A stretch of DNA of 5,674 nt from positions 1 through 5,674 of the forward strand of contig JAEWDG010000124.1 of assembly GCA_023390215.1 (NCBI GenBank). Direction: 5' to 3'. Positions 1 to 5,674 of the stretch are shown here, in pieces (position 1 is the stretch's first letter; each line of letters opens with the position of its first letter). The stretch is from Bacteroidota bacterium. Lineage in GTDB: Bacteria > Bacteroidota > Bacteroidia > Chitinophagales > Chitinophagaceae. A program made the translations under genes and the position numbers. The notes under the pieces were generated by a model. The model was not told where the DNA came from. It saw only the letters and a program-made list of their open reading frames with translations, and did not search any database.

Positions 1-1
1 G

Positions 2-940
2 AGTGGTACGCCTTTGCAGAACAATACCTTCGACATATTCGCACAGATGAATTTTCTAAATCCTGGTTTGCTGGGCAGCGTTGAGTTTTTCCGCAATGAA
101 TTTGCCACACCGATTGATAAATTCGGAGAACAGGATCAGAAAGAACATTTGAGAAGGTTACTGTATCCGTTCATACTTCGTCGTACCAAGGAGCAGGTTG
201 CCAGTGATCTTCCTGAAAAAACGGAAACAATCCTGTTTTGTGAAATGGAACCTGAGCAGCGGAAGATCTATGAAGCCTATAGAAACAGCTACCGCGACAA
301 GATTCTTGGTACCATTGATCAGCAGGGTATTGATAAATCACAGTTAACCATTCTTCAGGGGTTAATGAAACTGAGGCAGATCTGTGATAGCCCCGCTATC
401 CTGAATGAAGAAGAAAAATATCCCAACGAATCTATTAAGCTGGATGAACTGGCAAGAGAGATCGATGAGAATATCGGCGAACATAAGGCCCTGGTATTTT
501 CACAATTTCTCGGTATGCTGGGCCTGATCAGGCAGAAGTTAAAAGAGCTGAATATTCCCTTTGAATATTTCGATGGAAGTACATCACCTTCTGAAAGAGA
601 AAGGGCGATAAGGAATTTCCAGGAGAATGATGAGTGCCGCGTGTTTCTTATTTCCTTGAAAGCGGGAGGCGTGGGTCTGAATTTAACCGCGGCGGATTAT
701 GTGTACCTCGTGGATCCCTGGTGGAACCCGGCTGTTGAGCAACAGGCGATCGACCGTACTCACCGTATCGGACAAACGAAAAATATATTTGCTTACCGGA
801 TGATCTGTATAGACACGATCGAAGACAAGATCCTGCAACTGCAGGAACGTAAAAAGGCACTCGCTAAAGAACTGATTACCGATGATAGCAGTTTCGTGAA
901 GTCACTTACTAAGGCAGATGTTGAATATCTCTTTAGCTAA
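2..940 (+). CDS. SNF2-family DNA-dependent ATPase/helicase, C-terminal part (5' end outside window)
   Basis: The reading frame is open from base 2, and the first codons read SGTPLQNN, the conserved SNF2 motif III, so the gene starts upstream and the TTG at 14 is not its start. About 312 residues are visible. In order: motif III (residues 1-8), the LRRTKEQV element after the first RecA lobe (about 59-66), then the helicase C-terminal lobe with motif IV KALVFSQF (162-169), FDGSTSPSERERAI (191-204), motif V SLKAGGVGLNLTAAD (about 218-232), DPWWNP (238-243) and motif VI QAIDRTHRIGQ with the arginine finger region (248-258). The tail is a charged helix (LQERKKALAKEL). The family uses ATP to translocate on double-stranded DNA and remodel protein-DNA complexes, presumably in the cytoplasm here; the exact bacterial role is unknown. 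All visible motifs are intact. N-terminal domains (often a SWIM zinc finger in such proteins) cannot be seen. No clear terminator follows; a 12-bp palindrome CTTTAGCTAAAG (931-942) spans the stop. Confidence 0.96.
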   Translation, partial: SGTPLQNNTFDIFAQMNFLNPGLLGSVEFFRNEFATPIDKFGEQDQKEHLRRLLYPFILRRTKEQVASDLPEKTETILFCEMEPEQRKIYEAYRNSYRDKILGTIDQQGIDKSQLTILQGLMKLRQICDSPAILNEEEKYPNESIKLDELAREIDENIGEHKALVFSQFLGMLGLIRQKLKELNIPFEYFDGSTSPSERERAIRNFQENDECRVFLISLKAGGVGLNLTAADYVYLVDPWWNPAVEQQAIDRTHRIGQTKNIFAYRMICIDTIEDKILQLQERKKALAKELITDDSSFVKSLTKADVEYLFS

Positions 941-977
941 AGCCTATTCTAAAACAGGAAGGAATAGAAGGATAAGC

Positions 978-1106
978 TTATGAAGCTATAAAATTCTTCA
1001 GCCTTTGAAATTCCCTGTCTTCGGCAAAGAACAGGCTATTCAACGCGTGACTGAAGGCGCGGATCATTAAGCTGATGGCGGAGGGCTTTTGTGCATTTTT
1101 TTTCAT
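978..1106 (-). CDS. candidate small protein, 42 aa, unknown function
   Basis: This minus-strand ORF starts at ATG 1106 and ends at TAA 978-980, converging on the SNF2 gene with 37 bp between the stops. The product starts MKKNAQKPSAISLMIRAF and continues as a likely amphipathic helix with a charged end (AEDREFQRLKNFIAS). No domain is recognised and no signal peptide or membrane helix is obvious. Support for coding is indirect: a Bacteroidota-type promoter sits 19 bp upstream, and by hand count 24 of 42 sense codons end in G or C in an otherwise AT-leaning spacer. A second in-frame ATG exists at 1067 (codon 14). A run of eight A directly follows the first ATG and could allow slippage. The body contains an 8-bp bulged hairpin (1014-1035), so a small non-coding RNA is the main alternative. 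Confidence 0.45.
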   Translation of the reverse strand: MKKNAQKPSAISLMIRAFSHALNSLFFAEDREFQRLKNFIAS

Positions 1107-1125
1107 AATATCGGATTTGGAGATT

Positions 1126-1156
1126 CAAAATTAATCTGAAGCTTTTCACAGGTCAA
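1126..1156 (-). promoter_or_regulatory. Bacteroidota-type promoter for the 42-aa ORF
   Basis: On the minus strand TAATTTTG (1126-1133) matches the -7 consensus TAnnTTTG exactly, and a TTG (1154-1156, within CTTGACC) lies 20 bp upstream, the spacing expected for the -33 element of the Bacteroidota primary sigma factor. The predicted transcript would start about 10-15 bases before ATG 1106. A short inverted repeat AGATT/AATCT (1121-1137) overlaps the -7 box and could be an operator or chance. Confidence 0.6.
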
Positions 1157-1204
1157 GCGTGTTTCTTCTGAATATCTTGTCTCGTATTTTCCGTTTGAAA
1201 CAGG

Positions 1205-1354
1205 CTATTTTACTTCCGGCCACCTTTTTTTATTTCGGTGGTTTTTGCGGTAGTATTTGATCGGATATACCTCAGGGTTTTGCACCAGTTTTGAAATCAG
1301 ATTTTTGAATGCCTGAACAACCGGGTGATTACTCGATGAGTGCTGTATATTCAT
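1205..1354 (-). CDS. candidate small basic protein, 49 aa, unknown function
   Basis: This minus-strand ORF starts at ATG 1354 and ends with TAG at 1205-1207. The product begins MNIQHSSSNHPVVQAFKN, has a helical-looking middle (LISKLVQNPEVYPI) and a strongly basic tail (KYYRKNHRNKKRWPEVK), which would suit binding to nucleic acid or ribosomes, though that is inference from charge only. The frame stays open another 20 or so codons upstream, to a TAG near 1418, but without another ATG. The only promoter candidate is TATTTTCG (1382-1389), one mismatch from TAnnTTTG, with no -33 TTG at the right distance. No known family is recognised. It lies 98 bp upstream of the 42-aa ORF on the same strand and downstream of the mqnC terminator, so it should not depend on mqnC transcription. 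It could also be a gene remnant or a chance ORF. Confidence 0.4.
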   Translation of the reverse strand: MNIQHSSSNHPVVQAFKNLISKLVQNPEVYPIKYYRKNHRNKKRWPEVK

Positions 1355-1425
1355 TTTCAGTGGGTTTAGCTCCGATTCTAACGAAAATAATCTTCCGGAT
1401 ATTGCGTAGAAGAAATACTATAGAT

Positions 1426-1459
1426 AAAAAAATCCCCGCTGAAAATGCACGGGGATTTT
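1426..1459 (-). terminator. rho-independent terminator of mqnC
   Basis: A perfect 10-bp inverted repeat (AAAATCCCCG at 1429-1438 with CGGGGATTTT at 1450-1459, 11-nt loop) lies 18 bp past the mqnC stop. Read on the minus strand, the GC-rich stem is followed by ATTTTTTTATC, a classical U-tract. On the plus strand the run after the stem is only TTTTAG, so its main direction is minus. Confidence 0.88.
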
Positions 1460-1476
1460 AGTAATTAATCAATTTA

Positions 1477-2598
1477 TTAGTAGTCAATTACTTGTTCTTC
1501 CATTTGTGGGAGATCTCTCCATTCATATTGCTGGTTGCGGAGCTGTGGCTCAAATCCTGCAGCGCGGATCGCATCCTGGATGCTCTGGCTGGTAAAACGA
1601 TGCGGAGCGCCCGCTGCACTCACCACATTTTCTTCGATCATAATGCTTCCGAAATCATTTGCCCCCGCATGTAAACAAATGGAGGCAACTTCTTTTCCTA
1701 CCGTTAACCAGCTTGCCTGTATGTTTTTGATGTTTGGTAACATGATGCGGCTGAGGGCGATCATACGAATATATTCCTCAGCAGTGGTAAGATTATGAAC
1801 GCCCCGAATTTTTGCCAGTAAGGTATCTACATCCTGGAAAGTCCAGGGAATGAAGGCGAGGAAGCCTTTTGCGTCGTCGGGTTTGCGGCTTTGTACCTCC
1901 CGGATTTTTACCAAATGTTCGAACCGTTCAGTAAGTGTTTCCACATGGCCAAACATCATGGTCGCTGAAGTGGTGATATTCAGTTTATGTGCTTCATGCA
2001 TAATATCCAGCCATTCCTGGGCACCGCATTTTCCCTTGCTGATCAGCCGTCTTACACGATCCGTAAGGATTTCAGCGCCCGCGCCCGGCAGACTATCCAT
2101 ACCCGCTTCTTTTAAAGCTGTAAGTACATCACGATGAGTTGATTTTTCCAACTTAGTGATATGCGCCACTTCCGGGGGCCCCAGTGCATGGAGTTTAATG
2201 TTTGGATACATGGATTTCAACTCCTTAAATAACCCGGTATAAAATGAAAGGCCTAGCTCGGGATGGTGGCCTCCCTGCAGGAGAAGCTGATCGCCGCCAT
2301 AACGTATGGTTTCATCGATCTTCCGCTTATACGTTTCGATATCCGTTATATATGCTTCCGGGTGCCCGGGTATGCGATAGAAGTTGCAAAATTTACAGTT
2401 GGCAATACAAACATTGGTGGTGTTTACATTTCTGTCGATCTGCCAGGTAACCTTTCCATGCGGAACCTGGATCTTACGCAGTTCATCCGCGATGTGCATC
2501 AACCCGGTTAATGCAGCGTTTTGAAACAGAAAAACGCCTTCTTCCACGGAGAGAAATTCGAAATTCAGGGCCTTCCTGTATAGTTGTTCAAGTACCAT
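1477..2598 (-). CDS. mqnC: cyclic dehypoxanthine futalosine synthase (radical SAM), menaquinone biosynthesis
   Basis: The 373-residue protein has the usual length and layout of MqnC. It carries a radical-SAM cluster motif CX3CX2C at C64, C68 and C71 (TNVCIANCKFCNFYR), preceded by the family-typical WQIDRNVNT. Other diagnostic segments are LLLQGGHHPELGL (105-117), LHALGPPEVAHI (136-147), DSLPGAGAEIL (168-178), TSATMMFGHVET (210-221), AFIPWTFQ (248-255) and the C-terminal DAIRAAGFEPQLRNQQY. The enzyme cyclises dehypoxanthine futalosine with a 5'-deoxyadenosyl radical, in the futalosine route to menaquinone, in the cytoplasm. MqnE is a related radical SAM enzyme of the same pathway, but the GGHHPELGL and GHVETL contexts favour MqnC. 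ATG 2598 is the natural start, with no Shine-Dalgarno, as is usual in Bacteroidota. The other mqn genes are not adjacent, so it appears to be a single-gene unit with its own terminator. Confidence 0.95.
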   Translation of the reverse strand: MVLEQLYRKALNFEFLSVEEGVFLFQNAALTGLMHIADELRKIQVPHGKVTWQIDRNVNTTNVCIANCKFCNFYRIPGHPEAYITDIETYKRKIDETIRYGGDQLLLQGGHHPELGLSFYTGLFKELKSMYPNIKLHALGPPEVAHITKLEKSTHRDVLTALKEAGMDSLPGAGAEILTDRVRRLISKGKCGAQEWLDIMHEAHKLNITTSATMMFGHVETLTERFEHLVKIREVQSRKPDDAKGFLAFIPWTFQDVDTLLAKIRGVHNLTTAEEYIRMIALSRIMLPNIKNIQASWLTVGKEVASICLHAGANDFGSIMIEENVVSAAGAPHRFTSQSIQDAIRAAGFEPQLRNQQYEWRDLPQMEEQVIDY

Positions 2599-2613
2599 AT
2601 ATCAAACTACTAA

Positions 2614-2621
2614 CAAAATTA
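2614..2621 (-). promoter_or_regulatory. putative -7 box for mqnC
   Basis: TAATTTTG on the minus strand, an exact TAnnTTTG match, lies 15 bp upstream of the mqnC ATG in the 48-bp divergent spacer. It is the same octamer as the box before the 42-aa ORF. No TTG is found about 20 bp further upstream, where the -33 element would fall inside the signal-peptide codons of the divergent protease gene, so it may be a weak or activator-dependent promoter. Confidence 0.45.
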
Positions 2622-2646
2622 CATCCAATCGGTTGTATTTTCCGGT

Positions 2647-3843
2647 ATGGGATTGCGTAGAATTATCTGTTTGCTGTTTTTATTTCTGATGGCATCGGGT
2701 GTCCGGGCCCAGCATAGACAGGAATCACCTAACACGGCCCTTTTGCTAACCAGATTTAGTTTCCGGCAGTTCAGCGGCGGGGTAATGATCATTAAAGCCT
2801 GCTTTGAGGATGTTAAGGATTCATTCAATTTTATACTCGATACAGGGAGCGGAGGAATTTCACTCGATTCAACCACCTGCGTACACTACCAGATTCCCAC
2901 CAGGCCTACAGATACACTAATAAAAGGTATTGCAGGGATTCGCAAAGTGAGTTTTTCTTTCGATAAAGAACTGCACCTTCCCGGACTAACCGTCGAACAC
3001 CTGAATTTTCATGTGAATGATTATGATGTGTTGAGCAGTGTGTATGGCGAAAAAATTGACGGCATTATCGGTTATAGTTTTTTCAGCAGATATATCGTGC
3101 AGATTGATTTTGATAGCCTGATGATAAGTGTATTCAATCCGGGTGCTTATCAGTATCCTTCCAGGGGATATGTACTTCATCCTGATTTTACGACACTTCC
3201 GTACCAGCCTGTTTACTTCAGAGATGCCCGCAAACAAAAATTTCCTTTTTATCTCGATTCGGGTGCCGGTCTTTGTTTTTTATTATCTGAGAAGTTGGTT
3301 GCCGACAGCATGATCCTATCAAAAAAAAGAAAACCCATACTTACGCAGGCGGAAGGAATGGGGGGCATGCTTCGTATGCGCCTAACCGTGGTTAAAGAAT
3401 TGCGGATAGGACCGTACAAGTTTAAAAAGGTGCCTGCTTTTTTATACGATGATGTAAATAATATTCTGAATTACCCTAATATCGGTGGCGTTGTTGGAAA
3501 TGATTTGTTCAGACGTTTTAATGTAACATATAACTATGCCCGGAAGGAGATTCATCTTATTCCCAATTCACATTTTACCGATGAATTTGATTATGCCTAT
3601 ACCGGGATGGGTATATATTATGTAGATGGGAAAACCGTGGTACTGGATGTGATCGCCGGTTCTCCCGCTGAAAAAGCCGGAATAAAAGTAAACGATGTGG
3701 TGATCGGCGTGGGTAATTATATTGGCCAGAATATCCAGACGTACAAAACACTTCTCCAGGAACGCAAAGAGCGCGTCAAATTAATCATCGAACGACAGGG
3801 CAAGCTTATTGAGATCAGGATGAAGACAGGCAGCATTCTCTAG
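2647..3843 (+). CDS. exported two-lobed aspartyl protease with C-terminal PDZ domain
   Basis: The 398-residue protein starts with a signal peptide (MGLRRIICLLFLFLMASGVRA, likely cut after A21), which supports ATG 2647. Two retropepsin-like lobes follow, each with an Asp-Ser/Thr-Gly motif: FILDTGSGG with D65 and FYLDSGAG with D204. Each lobe later has the hydrophobic-hydrophobic-Gly segment typical of aspartic proteases (IDGIIGYSFF 138-147; GGVVGNDLFRRF 280-291). Residues about 318-395 form a PDZ domain (GMGIYYVDGK, then DVIAGSPAEKAGIKVNDVVIGV), which usually binds C-terminal or exposed peptide ends. Retropepsin lobes normally dimerise, so two lobes in one chain could give a pepsin-like active site by themselves; that is inference. 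The likely location is the periplasm or outer surface; no type IX sorting tail is seen. Substrate unknown. An A8 run at 3321-3328 is in frame. The promoter is unclear: TATTTTCC (2636-2643) is only a partial -7 match. Confidence 0.9.
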   Translation: MGLRRIICLLFLFLMASGVRAQHRQESPNTALLLTRFSFRQFSGGVMIIKACFEDVKDSFNFILDTGSGGISLDSTTCVHYQIPTRPTDTLIKGIAGIRKVSFSFDKELHLPGLTVEHLNFHVNDYDVLSSVYGEKIDGIIGYSFFSRYIVQIDFDSLMISVFNPGAYQYPSRGYVLHPDFTTLPYQPVYFRDARKQKFPFYLDSGAGLCFLLSEKLVADSMILSKKRKPILTQAEGMGGMLRMRLTVVKELRIGPYKFKKVPAFLYDDVNNILNYPNIGGVVGNDLFRRFNVTYNYARKEIHLIPNSHFTDEFDYAYTGMGIYYVDGKTVVLDVIAGSPAEKAGIKVNDVVIGVGNYIGQNIQTYKTLLQERKERVKLIIERQGKLIEIRMKTGSIL

Positions 3844-3859
3844 CCCGTTCAACTATCCC

Positions 3860-3867
3860 TAACTTTG
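3860..3867 (+). promoter_or_regulatory. -7 box immediately before the M16 peptidase start
   Basis: TAACTTTG matches the Bacteroidota -7 consensus exactly and ends only 5 bp before ATG 3873. Transcription would begin at or within a few bases of the start codon, leaving no room for a ribosome binding site. No good TTG is present 19-21 bp upstream, where the sequence is the end of the protease gene. Its presence suggests the M16 pair can be transcribed independently of the protease. Confidence 0.6.
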
Positions 3868-3872
3868 CGGCC

Positions 3873-5111
3873 ATGATCAATTTTCAAAAGTTTACCCTTT
3901 CGAATGGTTTGCGTGTACTGGTTCATGAAGATGAAGGAACACCCATGGCGGTGGTGGATGTGATTTATGATGTGGGTGCAAGAGATGAGCATCCGGAAAA
4001 AACCGGCTTTGCGCATTTGTTCGAACACCTGATGTTTGGTGGAAGTAAGCATATCAAATCGTATGATGAACCCCTTCAGATGGCAGGCGGTGAGAACAAT
4101 GCATATACAACTAATGATCTCACCAATTATTATTGCCAGTTACCGGCCGACAATATAGAAACTGCTTTCTGGCTGGAAAGCGACCGTATGTTAAGCCTGG
4201 CTTTTAGTAAAAAAAGCCTTGAAGTGCAGCGCAAGGTGGTGATCGAAGAATTTAAAGAGCATTATATCAATAAGCCTTACGGAGACGCATGGCATAAATT
4301 CCGCGAACTTATTTACCAGGTGCATCCTTATCGCTGGATGACGATTGGAAAAGAACTTAAGCATATTGAAGATGCTACGCTGGAAGATGTGAAACAATTT
4401 TTTTTCAAACATTATACACCGCTCAATGCCATACTGGTTGTGGCAGGGAATGTTAAGACCGAAAATGTAAAGGTTCTTGCTGAACAATGGTTCGGTGATA
4501 TTCCTCCGGGAGATAAATATAACCGAAATCTTCCCAAAGAGCCCAAACAGACTGCTCCCCGGTTTATAGAGGTAAAAGCCGATGTGCCACTTGATGCATT
4601 ATATAAAAGCTGGCACATGTCGTCCCGCACTGATCCCCGCTATTATGCGGCAGACCTGATCACGGAAATTATGGGCGGCGGTGGTTCATCAAGATTATTT
4701 CAATCGCTCGTGAAAGAAAAGAAAATGTTCAGCAATATCGAATGCTACCACATGGGTAGTACCGATGAAGGCATCCTTGTGATCGAAGGTAAGTTGGTAA
4801 AGGGAGTGGATATAAAAAAAGCCGATGAAGCTGTTTCACAGGAACTGAAAAAATTAATGGATTCCGGTATTTCAGATACGGAGCTGGAGAAGGTAAAGAA
4901 TAAAACAGAAAGTGCCATGGCTTTTGAAGATATGAGCATTACAAACCGTGCTGCAAACCTCGCCATGTACGAATTGCTGGGTAATGCCGATTTAATAAAC
5001 ACCGAGTTAGATAATTACAGAAAGGTTTCTGCGGAAGATATTCTGGTTGAAAGTAAAAGGATCTTCGATGTGAATAACAGCAATACGATGTATTATCTAT
5101 CCCGCAATTAA
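3873..5111 (+). CDS. M16 family zinc metallopeptidase, catalytic subunit
   Basis: At 412 residues this is the size of a single M16B subunit. The inverted zinc motif HxxEH is intact: H48, E51 and H52 within GFAHLFEHLMFGG, E51 being the catalytic base. The third zinc ligand should be E126 (or E125) in VVIEEFKEH, about 74 residues on, as in the family. The N-terminal M16 domain spans about 8-160 and starts with FTLSNGLRVLV, so the start codon is well fixed. The second domain spans about 165-345 and includes the Gly-rich MGGGGSSRLFQ segment (about 268-278). No signal peptide is seen, so it is probably cytoplasmic. M16B enzymes degrade or process peptides inside a closed chamber made of two subunits. 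The next gene, 6 bp downstream, encodes the apparent partner. Cleavage specificity cannot be read from the sequence. Confidence 0.95.
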   Translation: MINFQKFTLSNGLRVLVHEDEGTPMAVVDVIYDVGARDEHPEKTGFAHLFEHLMFGGSKHIKSYDEPLQMAGGENNAYTTNDLTNYYCQLPADNIETAFWLESDRMLSLAFSKKSLEVQRKVVIEEFKEHYINKPYGDAWHKFRELIYQVHPYRWMTIGKELKHIEDATLEDVKQFFFKHYTPLNAILVVAGNVKTENVKVLAEQWFGDIPPGDKYNRNLPKEPKQTAPRFIEVKADVPLDALYKSWHMSSRTDPRYYAADLITEIMGGGGSSRLFQSLVKEKKMFSNIECYHMGSTDEGILVIEGKLVKGVDIKKADEAVSQELKKLMDSGISDTELEKVKNKTESAMAFEDMSITNRAANLAMYELLGNADLINTELDNYRKVSAEDILVESKRIFDVNNSNTMYYLSRN

Positions 5112-5117
5112 TTTGAA

Positions 5118-5674
5118 ATGAACAGAACAAAGTCCCCACAAATAAAAGATGCGATCGACTTCAACCTTACATTGAAGCCATACCGTTATGCTACATTAAA
5201 TAATGGTATACCTGTTTATGCAATTGAAGCTGGCTCTCAGGAGGTGGTACAACTTGAGCTGGTGTACACGGCAGGTAATTATTTTGAAAAGAAAAAAGGC
5301 GTGGCCGCCGCCACAAATTTTCTATTAAAAAATGGAACGAAAAGCCGCACTGCGCTGGAGATCAATGAAGCTTTTGATTATCTCGGTGCCTATTGCAACC
5401 GGGCCTGCTACAATGAAACGGCGGTGGTATCCCTTCATTCGCTTTCGAGGCACCTCGATAAATTATTACCCGTGGTAAGAGATATGCTGGAGAACCCGGT
5501 TTTTCCGAAAGAGGAACTGGATATCTACCTGCAAAATTCCAAACAGCGTTTGAAGGTTAACCTGGAAAAATGCGAGTTTGTGGCAAACCGGCTTATTGAC
5601 AGTTATGTGTATGGTCCTGCACATCCTTATGGTGTCTATAACGAACAGGCAGATCTTGATCAGATCACGCAAAG
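5118..5674 (+). CDS. M16 family protein lacking the zinc motif, partner subunit (3' end outside window)
   Basis: The frame is open from ATG 5118 to the window edge (185 residues visible). It begins 6 bp after the upstream M16 stop, with no Shine-Dalgarno, suggesting translational coupling. M16 homology is visible in YATLNNGIPVYAIEAG, matching FTLSNGLRVLVHEDEG of the upstream protein, and in GVAAATNFLLKNGTKS (61-76), which aligns gap-free with GFAHLFEHLMFGGSKH of that protein. In this alignment the zinc motif is replaced: H to A64, E to N67, H to F68. It therefore cannot bind zinc in the family manner and is most likely the non-catalytic half of an M16 heterodimer, as in mitochondrial processing peptidase and bacterial M16B pairs. 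In such pairs the inactive subunit supplies Arg and Tyr residues from its C-terminal domain, which lies beyond this window. No signal peptide is seen. Confidence 0.92.
   Translation, partial: MNRTKSPQIKDAIDFNLTLKPYRYATLNNGIPVYAIEAGSQEVVQLELVYTAGNYFEKKKGVAAATNFLLKNGTKSRTALEINEAFDYLGAYCNRACYNETAVVSLHSLSRHLDKLLPVVRDMLENPVFPKEELDIYLQNSKQRLKVNLEKCEFVANRLIDSYVYGPAHPYGVYNEQADLDQITQ

Noticed and set aside
14..16. TTG as start of the SNF2 protein
   Set aside because: The frame is open from base 2 and the codons before it complete motif III (SGTPLQNN), so this TTG is an internal leucine.
648..860. 70-codon minus-strand ORF opposite the SNF2 helicase motifs V and VI
   Set aside because: It is antisense to highly conserved codons and its product is low-confidence, Arg/Ser/Pro-rich sequence typical of a shadow frame.
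931..981. Palindromes CTTTAGCTAAAG (931-942) and ATAAGCTTAT (972-981) as a bidirectional terminator between SNF2 and the 42-aa ORF
   Set aside because: They are AT-rich, lack a loop and have no adjacent T-tract, so a terminator function is not supported.
1031..1210. Direct repeat ACAGGCTATT at 1031-1040 and 1200-1209
   Set aside because: A single 10-bp repeat with no flanking similarity and no mobile-element features; likely chance.
1218..1246. CCACC/GGTGG hairpin followed by TTTTT, possible plus-strand terminator for SNF2
   Set aside because: The stem is only 5 bp with a 12-nt loop, about 280 bp past the SNF2 stop, and lies in the coding frame of the 49-aa ORF on the other strand; too weak to call.
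1535..2511. Several plus-strand ORFs of 60-95 codons opposite mqnC
   Set aside because: They lie entirely inside the strongly supported mqnC frame and show no motif or promoter; they are antisense shadows.
3321..4405. A8 (3321-3328) and T8 (4398-4405) homopolymers as programmed frameshift or phase-variation sites
   Set aside because: Both are in frame, encode plausible residues (SKKRKP; QFFFK), and the proteins continue with conserved motifs on either side; nothing shows an alternative frame in use.

Overview
The window looks like chromosomal DNA of a Bacteroidota bacterium, most likely of the Chitinophagaceae/Sphingobacteriia type. The reasons are moderate GC content, weak or absent Shine-Dalgarno sequences, several exact matches to the Bacteroidota -7 promoter element TAnnTTTG, a futalosine-pathway menaquinone gene, and protein families (SNF2 helicase, two-lobed aspartyl protease with PDZ, paired M16 peptidases) that are common there. 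The family calls come from motifs read by eye; the taxonomic placement is inference.

Layout. At the left edge is the 3' part of a SNF2-family helicase gene (+), cut by the window start and ending at 940. The region 941-1476 has no large gene. On its minus strand it holds two small candidate ORFs (49 codons at 1205-1354 and 42 codons at 978-1106). The second is preceded by a good Bacteroidota-type promoter at 1126-1156. The stretch ends at 1426-1459 with a rho-independent terminator serving the minus-strand gene mqnC (1477-2598). I see nothing further in 941-977, 1107-1125, 1157-1204 or 1355-1425.

mqnC is divergent, across 48 bp, from a secreted two-lobed aspartyl protease with a C-terminal PDZ domain (+, 2647-3843). 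Twenty-nine bases further on is an M16 metallopeptidase (+, 3873-5111). A perfect TAACTTTG box lies only 5 bp before its ATG, implying a leaderless or near-leaderless mRNA. Six bases after its stop starts a second M16-family protein (+, 5118 to beyond the right edge) in which the zinc motif is destroyed. The two M16 genes look like a catalytic/non-catalytic heterodimer pair.

How the genes fit together. The only clear functional unit is the M16 pair. The aspartyl protease is exported while the M16 catalytic protein has no signal peptide, so they probably act in different compartments despite adjacency. mqnC is a stand-alone metabolic gene with its own terminator. I see no mobile element, CRISPR array, rRNA or tRNA, and no convincing new multi-gene system. 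The least explained part is the pair of small ORFs at 978-1354.
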